DNA from: Epiperipatus broadwayi
Taxonomy: Eukaryota > Onychophora > Udeonychophora > Euonychophora > Peripatidae
Assembly (NCBI GenBank): GCA_028023455.1
Contig: JAQFVV010000151.1
Span: 1,857,097 to 1,921,096, forward strand
DNA length: 64,000 nt
Direction: 5' to 3'
Shown here: in pieces, positions 49,401 through 52,727 of the stretch
Layout of the letters: each line of letters opens with the position of its first letter
How positions within the stretch are numbered: position 1 is the stretch's first letter
The notes under the pieces: generated by a model
The model's input: the letters and a program-made list of their open reading frames with translations, nothing else
Database searches by the model: none
What the model was told of the DNA's origin: nothing
Translations under genes and position numbers: made by a program

Positions 49401-51874
49401 ATTTTTATTGTTTTAATTGTATTTCCTTTTATTTTCATTGATTCACAAAATAGAACAATTTGTTATCTCTTTTGCAGTTACAAAAAAAAAAAAAGTCTGC
49501 TAATAAATCTCTTGCTTTAATTTATTTCAGTTATTTATTTAAAAAAAACCAAAAAAGCAAAATATAAAGAAAGAAAAGGTGGCCACAGAAGTTATGTTGA
49601 TACAGTTTCAAACTTTTACGAAGAAATGATGAAAAGCTTCTTTCACATTGATGGATGCCACCAAATATGAAAAGAAATGAAGGGATGCTTTTGCCTATTT
49701 GAAGAGAACCGGAATTGCTTCAGTATGCATATCGGTGAATTTTAAATCTGTAATAGTTTGTGTTCTGTTCAAATAAATTTTTAAAAATTCTTTGATTAAC
49801 AGTAATCCATCATGTAAAGCATTCCACTATAATAGAGAAAGGAATGATTAGCCTATATTTAAGAACCACTGGAAAAATGGGAATAAATTCAGCTTTAGGT
49901 TTTTTAGTAGCTTAATGTTAGTAAGCTATTTTGTAATCAACTATTTAAGAAAAACTTTGACTCTGATAAAAATAATTATAATTTAGTGGTGACAGAAAGT
50001 AAGTAACATGTTGCAACCATTGGTTTCCTCTTGGATGCAATTATTTGTTTCAAACAGCACTATTACATTCAGTACCAGTCAGAGTTGCATCTAAGGGTGT
50101 CTAGATAGTCATTTACTTACCAGTGTGGGATGGTCTCTTAATCCAGATCATGGCATGGCAGATTAGCGGCTTGATCACTACTCCGTGAGGTTTTTTTGCA
50201 TGTAAAGATTATTGGTGATTGCTTTTACTATAGAGTGGTTTTATAATTATTTTTAATAATGAAGATTAATTTAGGTTTAATTACTATAGAGTGGTTTTAT
50301 AATTATTTTTAATAATGAAGATTAATTTAGGTTTAAACAATTGTTTATTTGTTTGTTTTTTTTTCATTTTTATAATTTTTCTTGGAGACTGGATTTAGAG
50401 TATGCTGATGATTGTGCTATTTTTGCCAGTTCAAAAACGATTTACAGATTGTACATAATGTTTTAATTGTAATATATAAAGGCATTGGTTATTAATTAAT
50501 GTTCAAAGAACTAAAGTTATTTATCACTCATATTACCAAATTTATCACTTCCTTTATTTTGCTGTAATATCTTATATAAATACAATTTATCCACTACTTT
50601 GGACACTTTTTAACAAAAACCTTTTGATCTATATTCATACACAATCTTATGTTTCGACTGTCCTGCAGTCTTTTTCAGAGCCAGTTTTATTTTATTTTTT
50701 TAAATTAAAATTAAAGTGGCTCTGAAGAAGACTGCAGGACAGTTGAAACATAAGATTGTGCATGAATATAGGTCACTAAAAGGTTTTTGCTAAAAAATAT
50801 TCAAAGTAGTGGATAAATTGTATTCTTTATCAATCAGTGATGGAAGAAAAATCCCCAGCAACTTATAGCTTGGATGGTTATCAACTTGAGAAATTAAACC
50901 AATTTAAATAAGTAGAAAGATGGATTTAGATGTTGAGTTACAACGCAGACTTCAATTTGCTGCTGCTGATTTAACAAATTAAAAGATAAAGTATTTTATC
51001 ACAGGAAAATAACTATCGTAATTAACTTAGTTGTATATAGAGTTGTTATTTTATCTAATTTATTGTATGGAAGTGAGACTGTGCTCCATAAAATTTTTAA
51101 AAATACAATGCAAGGTCATAAAACCAATCAATATGTTTTTCAACTTGCTGGATGTGATATTATGGAGTCCACGATTGTAAAATCACACCTTTATTAGATT
51201 GGATACATAAAACTCATGAAAACTGCAAGGCTTCTTAAAAGGATGCTTTACAATAAATTCAAGTGTGGTTTTCATGGCAAAGGTCGATCCTGTCCACATT
51301 ACAAGGATTATCTCAAAGAGATTCTAAAGAAGTGTAATGTCAGTTGTTTCCATTGAGAAGATATGGCAGAGAATACAATTAAACATGGTGCTGAAGTATT
51401 TTAGAAAGGAAAGTTTCCTGAAGAAATTAAAAGATGGCTGTAAAATATCAAGTAAACAGAAATGTGGAACAGCATGTTCTGTATGTGATCATATTTGTGC
51501 TTCACAAATTATTTATATAGTCATCACAAAACTAATTTCTTCTGTAGTTTTTTCCCTCTCTTTCTCAACCCCTCCCCCCTTTTTTTTTGGAGTGAGATAT
51601 ATTAAAATTTTGATTTTTTTGCATAGAACTTAATGCCTACTGATTGTAAATAAGAGTTCGAGGCCTTACTATTTTACAATACTTTGTTGTTGGATTAGGA
51701 GTTATTATCTATTTGATTAATCCAATGATTAATTGTTTGCTTTTTAAATTATAGTATTTGGTGATATGCTGTTCATTAATTTTATTATTTTAGGCAAAAG
51801 ATATTAAAAACAAACCCATAATTAACAGAGATCCTCAGTCATTGAAGTTTGAAGCTATGCAGAGTGAAATAATG
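1389..51874 (+). CDS. KIF27: KIF27/KIF7-like kinesin, motor domain (partial, 9 exons)
   Basis: Joining 1389-1475, 7824-7931, 12301-12433, 20356-20502, 21567-21626, 21707-21805, 27856-27977, 46242-46343 and 51794-51874 gives an uninterrupted 313-codon frame. Residue numbers here count from the first visible codon. The P-loop GQTGSGKT is at 27-34, switch I NEHSSRSH at 144-151, switch II DLAGSE at 193-198, the [15 protein letters not shown] helix at about 216-230, [11 protein letters not shown] at about 242-252, SLKYANR at 280-286 and the neck linker from 287. All nucleotide-contacting motifs are intact, so ATPase activity is plausible. Kinesins of this group act on microtubules in cilia and in Hedgehog signalling. 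KIF27 rather than KIF7 or KIF4 is inferred from motif wording such as [10 protein letters not shown] and [13 protein letters not shown]. The N-terminus and the whole coiled-coil/tail are outside the window. Insect Costal-2 motors are degenerate by comparison. Confidence 0.88.
1648..1779. repeat. Short foldback repeat
   Basis: The left arm begins AATGTAATCACAAGGAATAT and is matched by its reverse complement at about 1751-1779. An inner pair (GAAATGTAACCTAAATGCAT and its reverse complement) continues toward the centre. Identity between arms is high. A poly-purine stretch lies just upstream. No coding capacity. Confidence 0.55.
2014..2650. repeat. Inverted-repeat unit with tandemly duplicated right end
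   Basis: A block at about 2018-2070 (AAAACTTAAAAATAAAGTTT followed by AAAAGAGAAGTTATAAAT) reappears as its reverse complement at about 2500-2550. It appears again about 88 bp later, because the right end (from TTCTAAATCCTAT to AACGGGAAG) is duplicated head to tail at 2481 and 2569. The interior has no convincing ORF. Confidence 0.5.
2730..2965. repeat. Pyrimidine-rich low-complexity tract
   Basis: About 230 bp are almost entirely C and T, starting with runs of C and a short CA repeat and continuing as CTCTCTTTTT blocks. The open frame through it only translates to Leu/Ser/Phe-rich low-complexity sequence and is not a gene. Confidence 0.6.
3883..4293 (+). other. Unrecognised 136-codon open frame inside an intron
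   Basis: This is the longest uninterrupted ATG-to-stop frame in the window and its base composition is a little less AT-rich than the surroundings. The frame stays open for some distance upstream of the ATG as well. I do not recognise the product. It has a hydrophobic C-terminal part (around [20 protein letters not shown]). It could be a chance frame, an old repeat fragment, or a remnant of an inserted gene. It lies in sense orientation in a large intron and has no splice or promoter evidence. Confidence 0.15.
4685..5030 (+). repeat. SINE-like repeat copy 1
   Basis: It shares, in the same order, several blocks with 5815-6100: CCTTGTGATG, a TTAGTAAAT..GTCAG block, a CTTAACTAGAGGGTAGAAGA-like block, CTCAACAATTGG, and a T-rich 3' block ending near TCCTATGATAGG. 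A weak box-B-like GGGTTTGTAAC occurs near 4736. The layout fits a tRNA-derived SINE of about 300 bp, but the A box is not clear. Confidence 0.4.
5815..6100 (+). repeat. SINE-like repeat copy 2
   Basis: This is the second copy of the family at 4685. Near 5870 it carries GTATTCAAATCTC, close to the RNA polymerase III box B consensus GGTTCGAATCC. It ends in a pyrimidine-rich block followed by TCTTCCTATAGTGG. The copies are old (many differences). Confidence 0.4.
6965..7570. repeat. Decayed HH-B foldback element
   Basis: The outer ends (GATTACGCCATCTAGTG at about 6967 and CACTAGATGGCATAATC at about 7552) are reverse complements. A minus-strand block near 7048-7090 and a plus-strand block near 7436-7480 both retain the HH-B pattern (CTCAC..., GCCATAAGCCAGAAA, ...) but the hammerhead cores are mutated. 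The blocks face outward, as in the other HH-B foldbacks. Confidence 0.5.
7824..7931 (+). CDS. KIF27: Kinesin exon b: second half of P-loop, GG(x) loop to GIIPRAI
   Basis: Acceptor ATGCTTAG and donor GTAATT flank 108 bp (36 codons, phase 0). It begins [12 protein letters not shown], completing the P-loop, and runs through [18 protein letters not shown], a segment conserved in KIF4/KIF7/KIF27 motors. There are no in-frame stops. Confidence 0.92.
8028..8187. repeat. Near-perfect 160-bp palindrome (foldback MITE)
   Basis: Arms of about 65 bp match essentially without mismatch: the left arm starts ATAGTTTTAACAAGGCTG and the right arm ends CAGCCTTGTTAAAACTAT. The centre contains a further small palindrome AAACACATGCATGTGTTT. 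A direct repeat TAGGTGTGTATT occurs just left (7981) and just right (about 8186) and may be a target duplication or part of the element. The lack of arm divergence implies recent insertion or arm homogenisation. Confidence 0.75.
9520..9679. repeat. Foldback made of HH-B outer ends
   Basis: The left arm starts TTAAAACAGGCAAAACTCTC and the right arm is its reverse complement. Internal blocks (GTGCCACTCA, GCAAGCC, AGTAATCAATGGATGC) are those found at the ends of the HH-B elements at 17892 and 37383. The ribozyme-bearing middle is missing, so this is an internally deleted derivative. Confidence 0.7.
9759..10440 (+). pseudogene. Decayed non-LTR retrotransposon RT fragment
   Basis: The first 77 codons read [18 protein letters not shown] and then CIENHLSGH. 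This resembles the region just after the RT catalytic core in RTE/jockey-like elements (K..I.VGGEEIEEVDEFKYLG). Downstream sequence is broken by stops. The motif YLG is degraded to CIE. It is an old insertion in sense orientation in the intron. Confidence 0.35.
12301..12433 (+). CDS. KIF27: Kinesin exon c: [15 protein letters not shown] to HIRED
   Basis: Acceptor TATTTTTAG and donor GTAAGT flank 133 bp (44 codons plus one base). The product includes [20 protein letters not shown] and [13 protein letters not shown]. The SYIEIYKE strand/helix is a kinesin hallmark, and KDIHIRED resembles the KDLHIRED wording of vertebrate KIF27. The exon ends in phase 1, and the next exon supplies the rest of an isoleucine codon. 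Confidence 0.92.
12469..12743. repeat. Foldback repeat immediately after exon c
   Basis: It starts about 35 bp after the splice donor. The left arm (ATATGTACAACTATATTAGA, then GATAAGCTTTATAT, GCAAAGTATGCCTAGCATGC) is matched in reverse complement on the right, ending TAATATGGTTGTACATAT. Inner arms with GTGGCATTGATGGTGAGAAG and its partner continue to a small centre. The arms differ at a few percent of positions. Confidence 0.7.
13603..15097. mobile_element. 1.5-kb non-autonomous DNA transposon with 42-bp TIRs
   Basis: The first 42 bp (starting TTTGGTTGTTTTACAA, then CAGCGTGTTGAAAC, ending GGAGGGCG) match the reverse complement of the last 42 bp with only about four differences. The interior is clearly more GC-rich in its right half than the host intron and has long T runs in its left half. 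The longest frames inside are under 90 codons and unlike any transposase I know, so it is non-autonomous. Flanks are T-rich and the target duplication cannot be read, so I do not assign a superfamily. Confidence 0.75.
14905..15053. repeat. Three imperfect palindromes at exact 63-bp spacing
   Basis: TTTCTGTGCATTAGCATAGA at 14905, TTTCTAGGCTTATGCGTTAG at 14968 and TTTCTGTGCGCTAGCATAGA at 15031 each continue with AAAT or AATA and are imperfect palindromes of about 22 bp. The starts are exactly 63 bp apart, while the sequence between them is largely unalike. They lie next to the right TIR of the element at 13603-15097 and could be protein binding sites for its transposase (inference). Confidence 0.6.
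15369..16570 (-). pseudogene. Decayed non-LTR retrotransposon, RT C-terminal part
   Basis: Minus-strand pieces in several frames read, in order, [31 protein letters not shown], then [16 protein letters not shown]-like helical segments, [11 protein letters not shown], and finally [18 protein letters not shown]. This order (post-catalytic K.N..K segment, YLG-like motif, then a Cys/His cluster resembling HLLFECP) is that of the RT thumb and C-terminal part of LINE elements in invertebrates. At least five frame breaks show it is dead. The catalytic YADD part is not found in the fragment. Confidence 0.6.
16876..17240 (-). pseudogene. Penelope-like element, GIY-YIG endonuclease remnant
   Basis: On the minus strand the frame at 17166-16876 reads [20 protein letters not shown], then [12 protein letters not shown]. 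This fits the GIY-YIG endonuclease signature of Penelope-like retroelements (VYK..C..C...YIGQT...R..EH..A). The second cysteine and part of YIG are degraded. The sequence just upstream (IKIG, KTSKPLG) also resembles the linker before that domain. Stops interrupt it. No intact Penelope RT is found in the window. It matters because hammerhead motifs are known from Penelope-like elements. Confidence 0.6.
17892..18195. repeat. HH-B element with intact hammerhead
   Basis: Inverted ends (TTTTAAAACAGGCAAAATTC with CCATACAGTAG on the left; CTACTGTATGGAGGGTTTTG, CCTATTTTAATAA on the right) bound a unit of about 300 bp. Inside, left to right, are GTGCCACTCAATGCAAGCC, AGTGCCTACTCATCC, the minus-strand hammerhead (18007-18050) and TCTTAGGATCTAATGCAACC. 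Outside the right end the family sequence continues (AGCAAGCATAAGAAATGGTG), so the true element may be longer. Confidence 0.7.
18007..18050 (-). ncRNA. Predicted intact type I hammerhead ribozyme (HH-B)
   Basis: Read on the minus strand: UCCUCA (stem I 5' strand), CUGAUGA (core), A, AGC - CAUAA - GCU (stem II and loop), A, GAAAC, UA, GUC (cleavage triplet), UGGGGA (stem I 3' strand). Stem I forms six pairs including one G-U. Stem III is minimal: the A-U pair next to the triplet plus one C-G pair, closed by UA. Cleavage is expected after the GUC, between 18013 and 18012. Other family members have GGC/GCC in stem II, so AGC/GCU here is a compensatory change that keeps pairing. Caveats are the A-A mismatch at the base of stem II and the very short stem III, which in known minimal hammerheads favours dimer activity. 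Confidence 0.75.
18905..19008. repeat. 52-bp tandem duplication
   Basis: AAGTGAATTGACATTTGGAG followed by TCATCATCCATGGACTGATG occurs twice, starting at about 18905 and 18957, with one visible difference (GTCTACT against CCTATTA) after it. Two copies only. Confidence 0.6.
20125..20253. repeat. Foldback MITE upstream of exon d
   Basis: Arms start AATCTATTTCTCCTAACTTT and end in the imperfect reverse complement AGTAGGAGAAATAGATTT. Inner blocks AATAGATGCCAGATAG and CTATTGATTACACAAGATGG also pair. The same family occurs at 20789-20931, on the other side of exon d. Confidence 0.65.
20356..20502 (+). CDS. KIF27: Kinesin exon d: switch I
   Basis: Acceptor TTTATTTTAG and donor GTAATC flank 147 bp. 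A second AG (ATTATAG at 20363) lies 8 bp further in, but only the upstream one keeps the frame with exon c, giving [21 protein letters not shown]. The exon carries [20 protein letters not shown], then [10 protein letters not shown], that is the switch I motif NxxSSRSH with its catalytic-site serines and arginine. It ends in phase 1. Confidence 0.92.
20503..21566 (+). other. Intron, 1064 bp
   Basis: GT-AG intron in phase 1. It contains a foldback of the 20125 family at 20789-20931; the remainder is AT-rich without recognisable features. Confidence 0.8.
20789..20931. repeat. Foldback MITE downstream of exon d
   Basis: The left arm begins AATCTATTTCTTTTACTTTA and the right arm ends TAATTGAAGAAACAGATT. 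Inner blocks GTAATCAATAGATGTCAGAT and CATCTTTTGATTA, ACAAGATGGCGGAAC pair in the same way as in the copy at 20125-20253. The two copies flank exon d at about 100 and 290 bp. Confidence 0.65.
21567..21626 (+). CDS. KIF27: Kinesin exon e: variable loop after switch I
   Basis: Acceptor GTATTTTAG and donor GTAAAA flank 60 bp. In the frame set by exon d it encodes [20 protein letters not shown]. This is the insertion between the switch I strand and the strand leading to switch II, which is variable in length in this kinesin group. Both borders are in phase 1, so skipping would keep the frame. Confidence 0.85.
21627..21706 (+). other. Very short intron, 80 bp
   Basis: GT-AG intron (GTAAAATG ... 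TATATTTCAG), the only short one in a gene whose other complete introns are 1 to 18 kb. Confidence 0.85.
21707..21805 (+). CDS. KIF27: Kinesin exon f: switch II
   Basis: Acceptor TATATTTCAG and donor GTAAAA flank 99 bp. The product is [20 protein letters not shown] followed by [19 protein letters not shown] is the switch II (Walker B-like) motif, and GNTGERFK matches KIF7/KIF27/KIF4 rather than conventional kinesin. Phase 1 at both ends. Confidence 0.95.
22490..22560 (-). repeat. HH-B hammerhead relic
   Basis: On the minus strand the block reads CACTGATAA, GGGC, AAAAACC, AGAGAC, CAGTCTGGGAATA. It aligns along the whole HH-B ribozyme, including the stem I 3' strand, but the core is mutated (CUGAUAA, GAGAC) and the stem II pairing is weak. 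No mirror copy was found nearby. Confidence 0.5.
23990..24480. repeat. Decayed HH-B foldback element
   Basis: A minus-strand block at about 24075-24135 and a plus-strand block at about 24348-24400 (CCCTGACAAAGGCCGTAAGT, CAGAAACTAGATTGGGGATA) both align to HH-B and face outward. The outer parts pair as ATCTGACATCTATTGATGAC on the right with the degraded GTAATGAATAGATC on the left. The plus copy keeps GAAAC, but its core is CUGACAA and its triplet is AGA. Confidence 0.55.
24690..24860 (-). repeat. tRNA-derived SINE-like fragment
   Basis: On the minus strand GGAGTTTGAATCCAGG (around 24775-24790) matches the RNA polymerase III box B well. The preceding AGAGGTCAGTCTATTTGTCT could be a degraded box A region. 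The downstream part is AT-rich. No complete tRNA cloverleaf can be drawn. Confidence 0.35.
25790..25892. repeat. Short foldback, CTATTTGTCAGA family
   Basis: AGTGCCCACTTTTTAGTATT at the left pairs with AATACAAGAAAGTAGGCATT at the right, and AATCTTTATTTGTCAGATA pairs with TATCTGACAAATAGATT in the centre. A related foldback lies at 52642-52727, and both are preceded by TTTATGGAACAA followed by a TCTGAAAA block, so the repeat unit is larger than the hairpin. Part of the unit recurs inverted near 58610-58710. Confidence 0.6.
26139..26366. repeat. HH-A foldback with two outward hammerhead-like cores
   Basis: Arms from ATATTACTTTTTTATAAGTC to its reverse complement are nearly identical over about 100 bp. 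A minus-strand core at 26218-26244 reads CTGATAA, A, GACTG, CAGGA, CAGTC, AAAAC. A plus-strand core at 26261-26290 reads CCAATGA, A, AACTG, CAGGA, CAGTC, GAAAC. Stem II pairing and GAAAC survive in one or both, but each CUGAUGA box carries one or two changes. Confidence 0.7.
27856..27977 (+). CDS. KIF27: Kinesin exon g: relay helix and microtubule-binding region
   Basis: Acceptor TTCTTTATAG and donor GTAACA flank 122 bp. With one base from exon f it encodes [20 protein letters not shown], then [20 protein letters not shown] and K. [15 protein letters not shown] is the relay helix segment, and [11 protein letters not shown] is loop 12/helix 5, which contacts the microtubule. It ends in phase 0. 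Confidence 0.95.
30065..30675 (+). pseudogene. Ty3/gypsy integrase, C-terminal part, decayed
   Basis: Two overlapping frames give [11 protein letters not shown], then [23 protein letters not shown] and, after a frame change, YHHKPQGW. The NPxxNPxERVxRELGRxxRT block is the part of the integrase core around the catalytic glutamate. A further frame at 30400-30675 encodes [14 protein letters not shown] and [12 protein letters not shown], the integrase C-terminal domain, ending in LKPI. At least one stop (in QAAS*) and one frameshift show it is inactive. RT and RNase H are not found upstream. Confidence 0.7.
30723..31560 (+). mobile_element. Polypurine tract and probable 3' LTR of the gypsy relic
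   Basis: Directly after the integrase stop lies GGAGAGGGGGT (polypurine tract, about 30722-30731), followed by TGTGCCAGCATTATC, a proper TG start for an LTR at 30735. The following sequence has a small inverted repeat (ATCTGCTGTAA..TTACAGCAGAT) and T/A-rich downstream parts. The right end is a guess, since no second LTR copy is present to define it. Confidence 0.45.
35971..36174. repeat. 102-bp tandem duplication
   Basis: A unit beginning ATTTATATTCAAAGATTTTT and ending ACTAAAATTTTGTAAC is repeated at 35971 and 36073 with about one difference (GTTATAAGAAT against GTTACAAGAAT). This indicates a recent duplication. Confidence 0.75.
36866..37180. repeat. Degenerate minisatellite
   Basis: About nine imperfect units of roughly 35 to 40 bp with consensus CTGACTTAGATTCAGACTGC followed by ATACTCTGGGG. 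Variants include CTTTAAGGCTGATTTACATT and CTTGGGCTGACTTTATACCC. The units differ by about 15 to 30%, so the array is old. Confidence 0.65.
37168..37279. repeat. 56-bp tandem duplication
   Basis: CTTAGATTCATAATATATCA, then AAGAAAGACATTAGGGAAGA, TTTAAAAAATTTTCTT occurs at 37168 and 37224 almost unchanged, at the end of the minisatellite. Confidence 0.7.
37462..37505 (-). ncRNA. HH-B hammerhead relic, unit 1
   Basis: On the minus strand stem I (UCCUCA/UGGGGA), stem II (GGC/GCC), GAAAC and GUC are all intact. The CUGAUGA box is replaced by an altered, longer sequence (TTGACTGTA), so self-cleavage is unlikely. Confidence 0.55.
37919..37961 (-). ncRNA. HH-B hammerhead relic, unit 2
   Basis: Minus strand: stem I strands intact, core CGGACGA instead of CUGANGA, stem II GGC/GCC intact, and GAAAC shortened to GAAC. 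It lies 457 bp from the equivalent point of unit 1. Probably inactive. Confidence 0.55.
38389..38430 (+). ncRNA. HH-B hammerhead, near-intact
   Basis: Plus strand: UCCUCA (38389-38394), CUAACGA (38395-38401), A, GGC-CACAA-GCC stem II, A, GAAAC (38415-38419), UA, GUC (38422-38424), UGGGGA (38425-38430). Stems I and II and the triplet are perfect. The core has one change at an essential position (G to A at the third base of CUGAUGA) and one at the tolerant fifth base, so activity is doubtful. Confidence 0.6.
39200..40030 (+). pseudogene. Decayed non-LTR retrotransposon, RT N-terminal half
   Basis: Around 39660-39800 the translation gives [20 protein letters not shown], then [15 protein letters not shown] after frame changes. 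This corresponds to the RT segment I..MK.GKA.G.DGI..E.LK ... IW..G..P.DW of LINE elements. The next block (SDAVKLSIL) fits the following Y R.I.L motif poorly. The fragment is full of stops. It may be the 5' partner of the type of relic seen at 43780. Confidence 0.45.
40960..41170. repeat. HH-A cluster, three hammerhead-like cores
   Basis: One minus-strand core (40970-40996: CTGATGC, A, GACTG, CAGGA, CAGTC, GAAAC) is followed by two plus-strand cores in tandem (41068 and 41131). The sequence between them, AGAGAGAGAAGTG and its reverse complement, forms a hairpin. The repeated ATATAGAG(C/T)TCTGA blocks show duplication of a short unit of about 64 bp. Confidence 0.7.
41068..41102 (+). ncRNA. HH-A hammerhead-like motif with intact CUGAUGA and GAAAC
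   Basis: CUGAUGA (41068-41074), A, GACUG-CAGGA-CAGUU stem II (five pairs, one G-U), GAAAC (41091-41095), UA, then UA as a possible cleavage dinucleotide, followed by AGC, which can pair with GCU just before the core (three pairs of stem I). It is the only HH-A copy with an unaltered core. Stem III is almost absent and stem I is short, so activity as a monomer is uncertain. Confidence 0.5.
41648..41739. repeat. Short hairpin repeat
   Basis: AAATCTTACCGTATCTGCC on the left pairs with GGCAGATACGTACTGTTAAG on the right, imperfectly. The enclosed 40 bp are more GC-rich (GGGCGCCACC). Function unknown. Confidence 0.4.
42851..42902. repeat. Short GC-richer hairpin
   Basis: GGTACTGGTTTATTGCAGAA and CCC pair imperfectly with GGGGTCTGCAATAGTACC. 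It lies in a less AT-rich patch at 42740-42940 that is open in two frames on opposite strands (66 and 67 codons), an effect of the palindrome rather than of coding. GGTTCAATCC nearby resembles a box B, but no A box is visible. Confidence 0.4.
43780..44370 (+). pseudogene. Decayed non-LTR retrotransposon, RT catalytic to C-terminal part
   Basis: Near 43803-43900 one frame reads [20 protein letters not shown], then [13 protein letters not shown], matching the RT motif (F/Y)ADDM..... D......L..........G (DD degraded to ND). Later [19 protein letters not shown] (about 44140) matches the (Y)G.ETW..RK..EK.L..FE segment, and [15 protein letters not shown] matches the EVL.RI.E.R.L.. segment of the same LINE group. 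Several stops and frame changes. Confidence 0.55.
44675..44850 (+). pseudogene. Mariner-type transposase N-terminal fragment
   Basis: A single frame with two stops reads [13 protein letters not shown], stop, [27 protein letters not shown], stop, [17 protein letters not shown]. This matches the N-terminal paired/helix-turn-helix region of mariner transposases (R..I.F.F.LGK...E....I...YG...LSR..VF.W..RF..G..S.EDD.RSGRP). The DDD catalytic part and the TIRs are not found. Confidence 0.7.
45886..46052. repeat. 167-bp MITE with 34-bp TIRs
   Basis: The left end AAATAAATTGAAATACTGCC, AAACCTCTCAGCGC matches the reverse complement of the right end at 46019-46052 with about three mismatches. It ends about 190 bp before a kinesin exon. 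The target duplication is unclear. Confidence 0.65.
46242..46343 (+). CDS. KIF27: Kinesin exon h: DSLGGNSKT to SLKYANR
   Basis: Acceptor CTATTTTCTAG and donor GTAATA flank 102 bp (34 codons, phase 0). The product is [17 protein letters not shown], then [17 protein letters not shown]. These are the last central strand and helix 6 of the motor core. [13 protein letters not shown] is the KIF7/KIF27 wording of the kinesin YA(N/D)R motif. Confidence 0.95.
46518..46700. repeat. HH-B relic with two outward blocks
   Basis: Minus-strand block near 46535-46578: CCCCCCUGAUGA, A, AATTATAAGCC, AGAAAT, TAATC, TGACA. The CUGAUGA core is intact, but stem II and stem I no longer pair well. A plus-strand block near 46650-46680 (TCCTCACTGATTAAGGTTGT, AAGCCATA) is the mirror copy. 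The two face outward as in other copies. Confidence 0.5.
48776..49328. mobile_element. hAT-type non-autonomous transposon, 553 bp, 8-bp TSD
   Basis: The left end begins CAGGGCCAATCAGAGG and the right end, read in reverse complement, begins AAGGGCCAAATGGGAGG, giving short imperfect TIRs. The 8-bp sequence CTCATACC is repeated exactly on both sides (48768-48775 and 49329-49336). A CAGGG terminus with an 8-bp duplication is the hAT signature. The ends are GC-rich (GTTGTCCCAGGCC; GTTGCCCTGGGCC). No transposase frame inside. Confidence 0.75.
50227..50338. repeat. 56-bp tandem duplication
   Basis: ACTATAGAGTGGTTTTATAA followed by TTATTTTTAATAATGAAGAT and TAATTTAGGTTTAA occurs at 50227 and 50283 without a visible change, indicating a very recent duplication. 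Confidence 0.75.
50389..51500 (+). pseudogene. Decayed non-LTR retrotransposon with RT YADD box
   Basis: [17 protein letters not shown] is encoded from 50389, with the catalytic YADD at 50401-50412, followed by DLQIVHNVL. After an HH-A foldback insertion, sequence resumes near 50840 with [22 protein letters not shown] (FK.LGS region) and [11 protein letters not shown] near 51055. It continues with LLDWIHKTH and [30 protein letters not shown], matching the GHV.RM..-.R.PK..LYG..L..GKR..G....RYKD.LK..LK segment of such elements. [17 protein letters not shown] near 51460 resembles the terminal Cys motif. Many stops. Confidence 0.65.
50545..50830. repeat. HH-A foldback inserted in the LINE relic
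   Basis: Arms starting TACAATTTATCCACTACTTT and ending in the reverse complement surround a minus-strand core (50651-50677: CTGAAAA, A, GACTG, CAGGA, CAGTC, GAAAC) and a plus-strand core (50722-50749: CTGAAGA, A, GACTG, CAGGA, CAGTT, GAAAC). Both have one or more changes in CUGAUGA. The left flank (CACTTCCTTTATTTTGCTGT) is also shared with the copy at 58330, so the unit extends beyond the palindrome on that side. Confidence 0.7.
51794..51874 (+). CDS. KIF27: Kinesin exon i: end of motor and neck linker
   Basis: Acceptor TTATTATTTTAG and donor GTAAGT flank 81 bp (27 codons, phase 0). The product is [20 protein letters not shown] followed by AMQSEIM. The (A)(R/K)xIKNKP.(I/V)N.DP neck-linker motif is typical of the kinesin-4 group. 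The tail end starts the expected helical coiled-coil. This is the last exon found in the window. Confidence 0.92.
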
Positions 51875-52641
51875 GTAAGTAGACATTGCTGACTTTGATT
51901 GATATTCATAAATTGCATATGCAGATTAGGATTATTAATTTTATTTGGAAATTTGTTATATTTGTGTAATGTGTTTAAAAAGGATATATTGTTTATTTAT
52001 AGATATTATACACGGGAAAGAGAAAGGTTAATAACTCCACATGTGTAAAATAAATAAAAAAATCAGATATATTAATTTTTAACTGAGGTTTAAAGTTTAT
52101 ATTTGTGCTAGAGATAATCTCTAGTTTCGAAAATGATTAGTAGTAATCATTAGTGTAGTAATAATCATTAGTGTATTTATCTGAAATGGATGGCGTCAAA
52201 GTTGTGAGTGGAGGAGTTTGACAATGGTAAATGAAAATGTAACAATTGTTTATTTATTATTATGAACTGGTAGAAGTTCTCTGCAGCAACGTAAGTTATT
52301 CCAATGAACATTATATCACGCACCAATTTTTTTTCCAAATCTTGTATGTTATCTGTCTATATCAATATACAACTTTTTTTTTGTTTAATTTCTTATGATT
52401 CAACCATATTATAGTCATTATATAGCTATTTTATTTACAAAGTTATCAAAATTAACATATGAAAAAAATACATGAAAATAGTGCTTTATACACGCAAATG
52501 TAATTAATAGGCCCGTAAATAAAACATGGTTTATCAAATATGCAATGCTGATAATATAAACCTATTTATGGAACAAGCAAGTCTGAAAATGTAACTGATC
52601 ATTTACAAGCCAGATTTTCAAAAAATCATATAAATGAACTT

Positions 52642-52727
52642 GAACATTACCCCTTTCTTATATCAATACTAACCTATTTGTCAGATTCTGGCAAATAGAT
52701 TGTCATTGATATAAGTGTAATGTCTTC
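52642..52727. repeat. Short foldback, CTATTTGTCAGA family
   Basis: GAACATTACCCCTTTCTTAT, ATCAATACTAA and CCTATTTGTCAGA pair with CTGGCAAATAGATTGTCATT and GATATAAGTGTAATGT. Same family as 25790-25892, including the upstream TTTATGGAACAAG and TCTGAAAATGTAACTG blocks. Confidence 0.6.

Larger units (their letters stand above)
46344..51793 (+). other. Intron, 5450 bp
   Basis: GT-AG intron. It contains an HH-B relic (46518-46700), a hAT-type element (48776-49328), a tandem duplication (50227-50338) and a LINE relic (50389-51500) interrupted by an HH-A foldback (50545-50830). In 46750-48770 and 49340-50200 nothing certain is seen; 49560-49700 looks slightly coding-like (LIQFQTF..., DATKYEKK) but is too broken to name. 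Confidence 0.75.
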
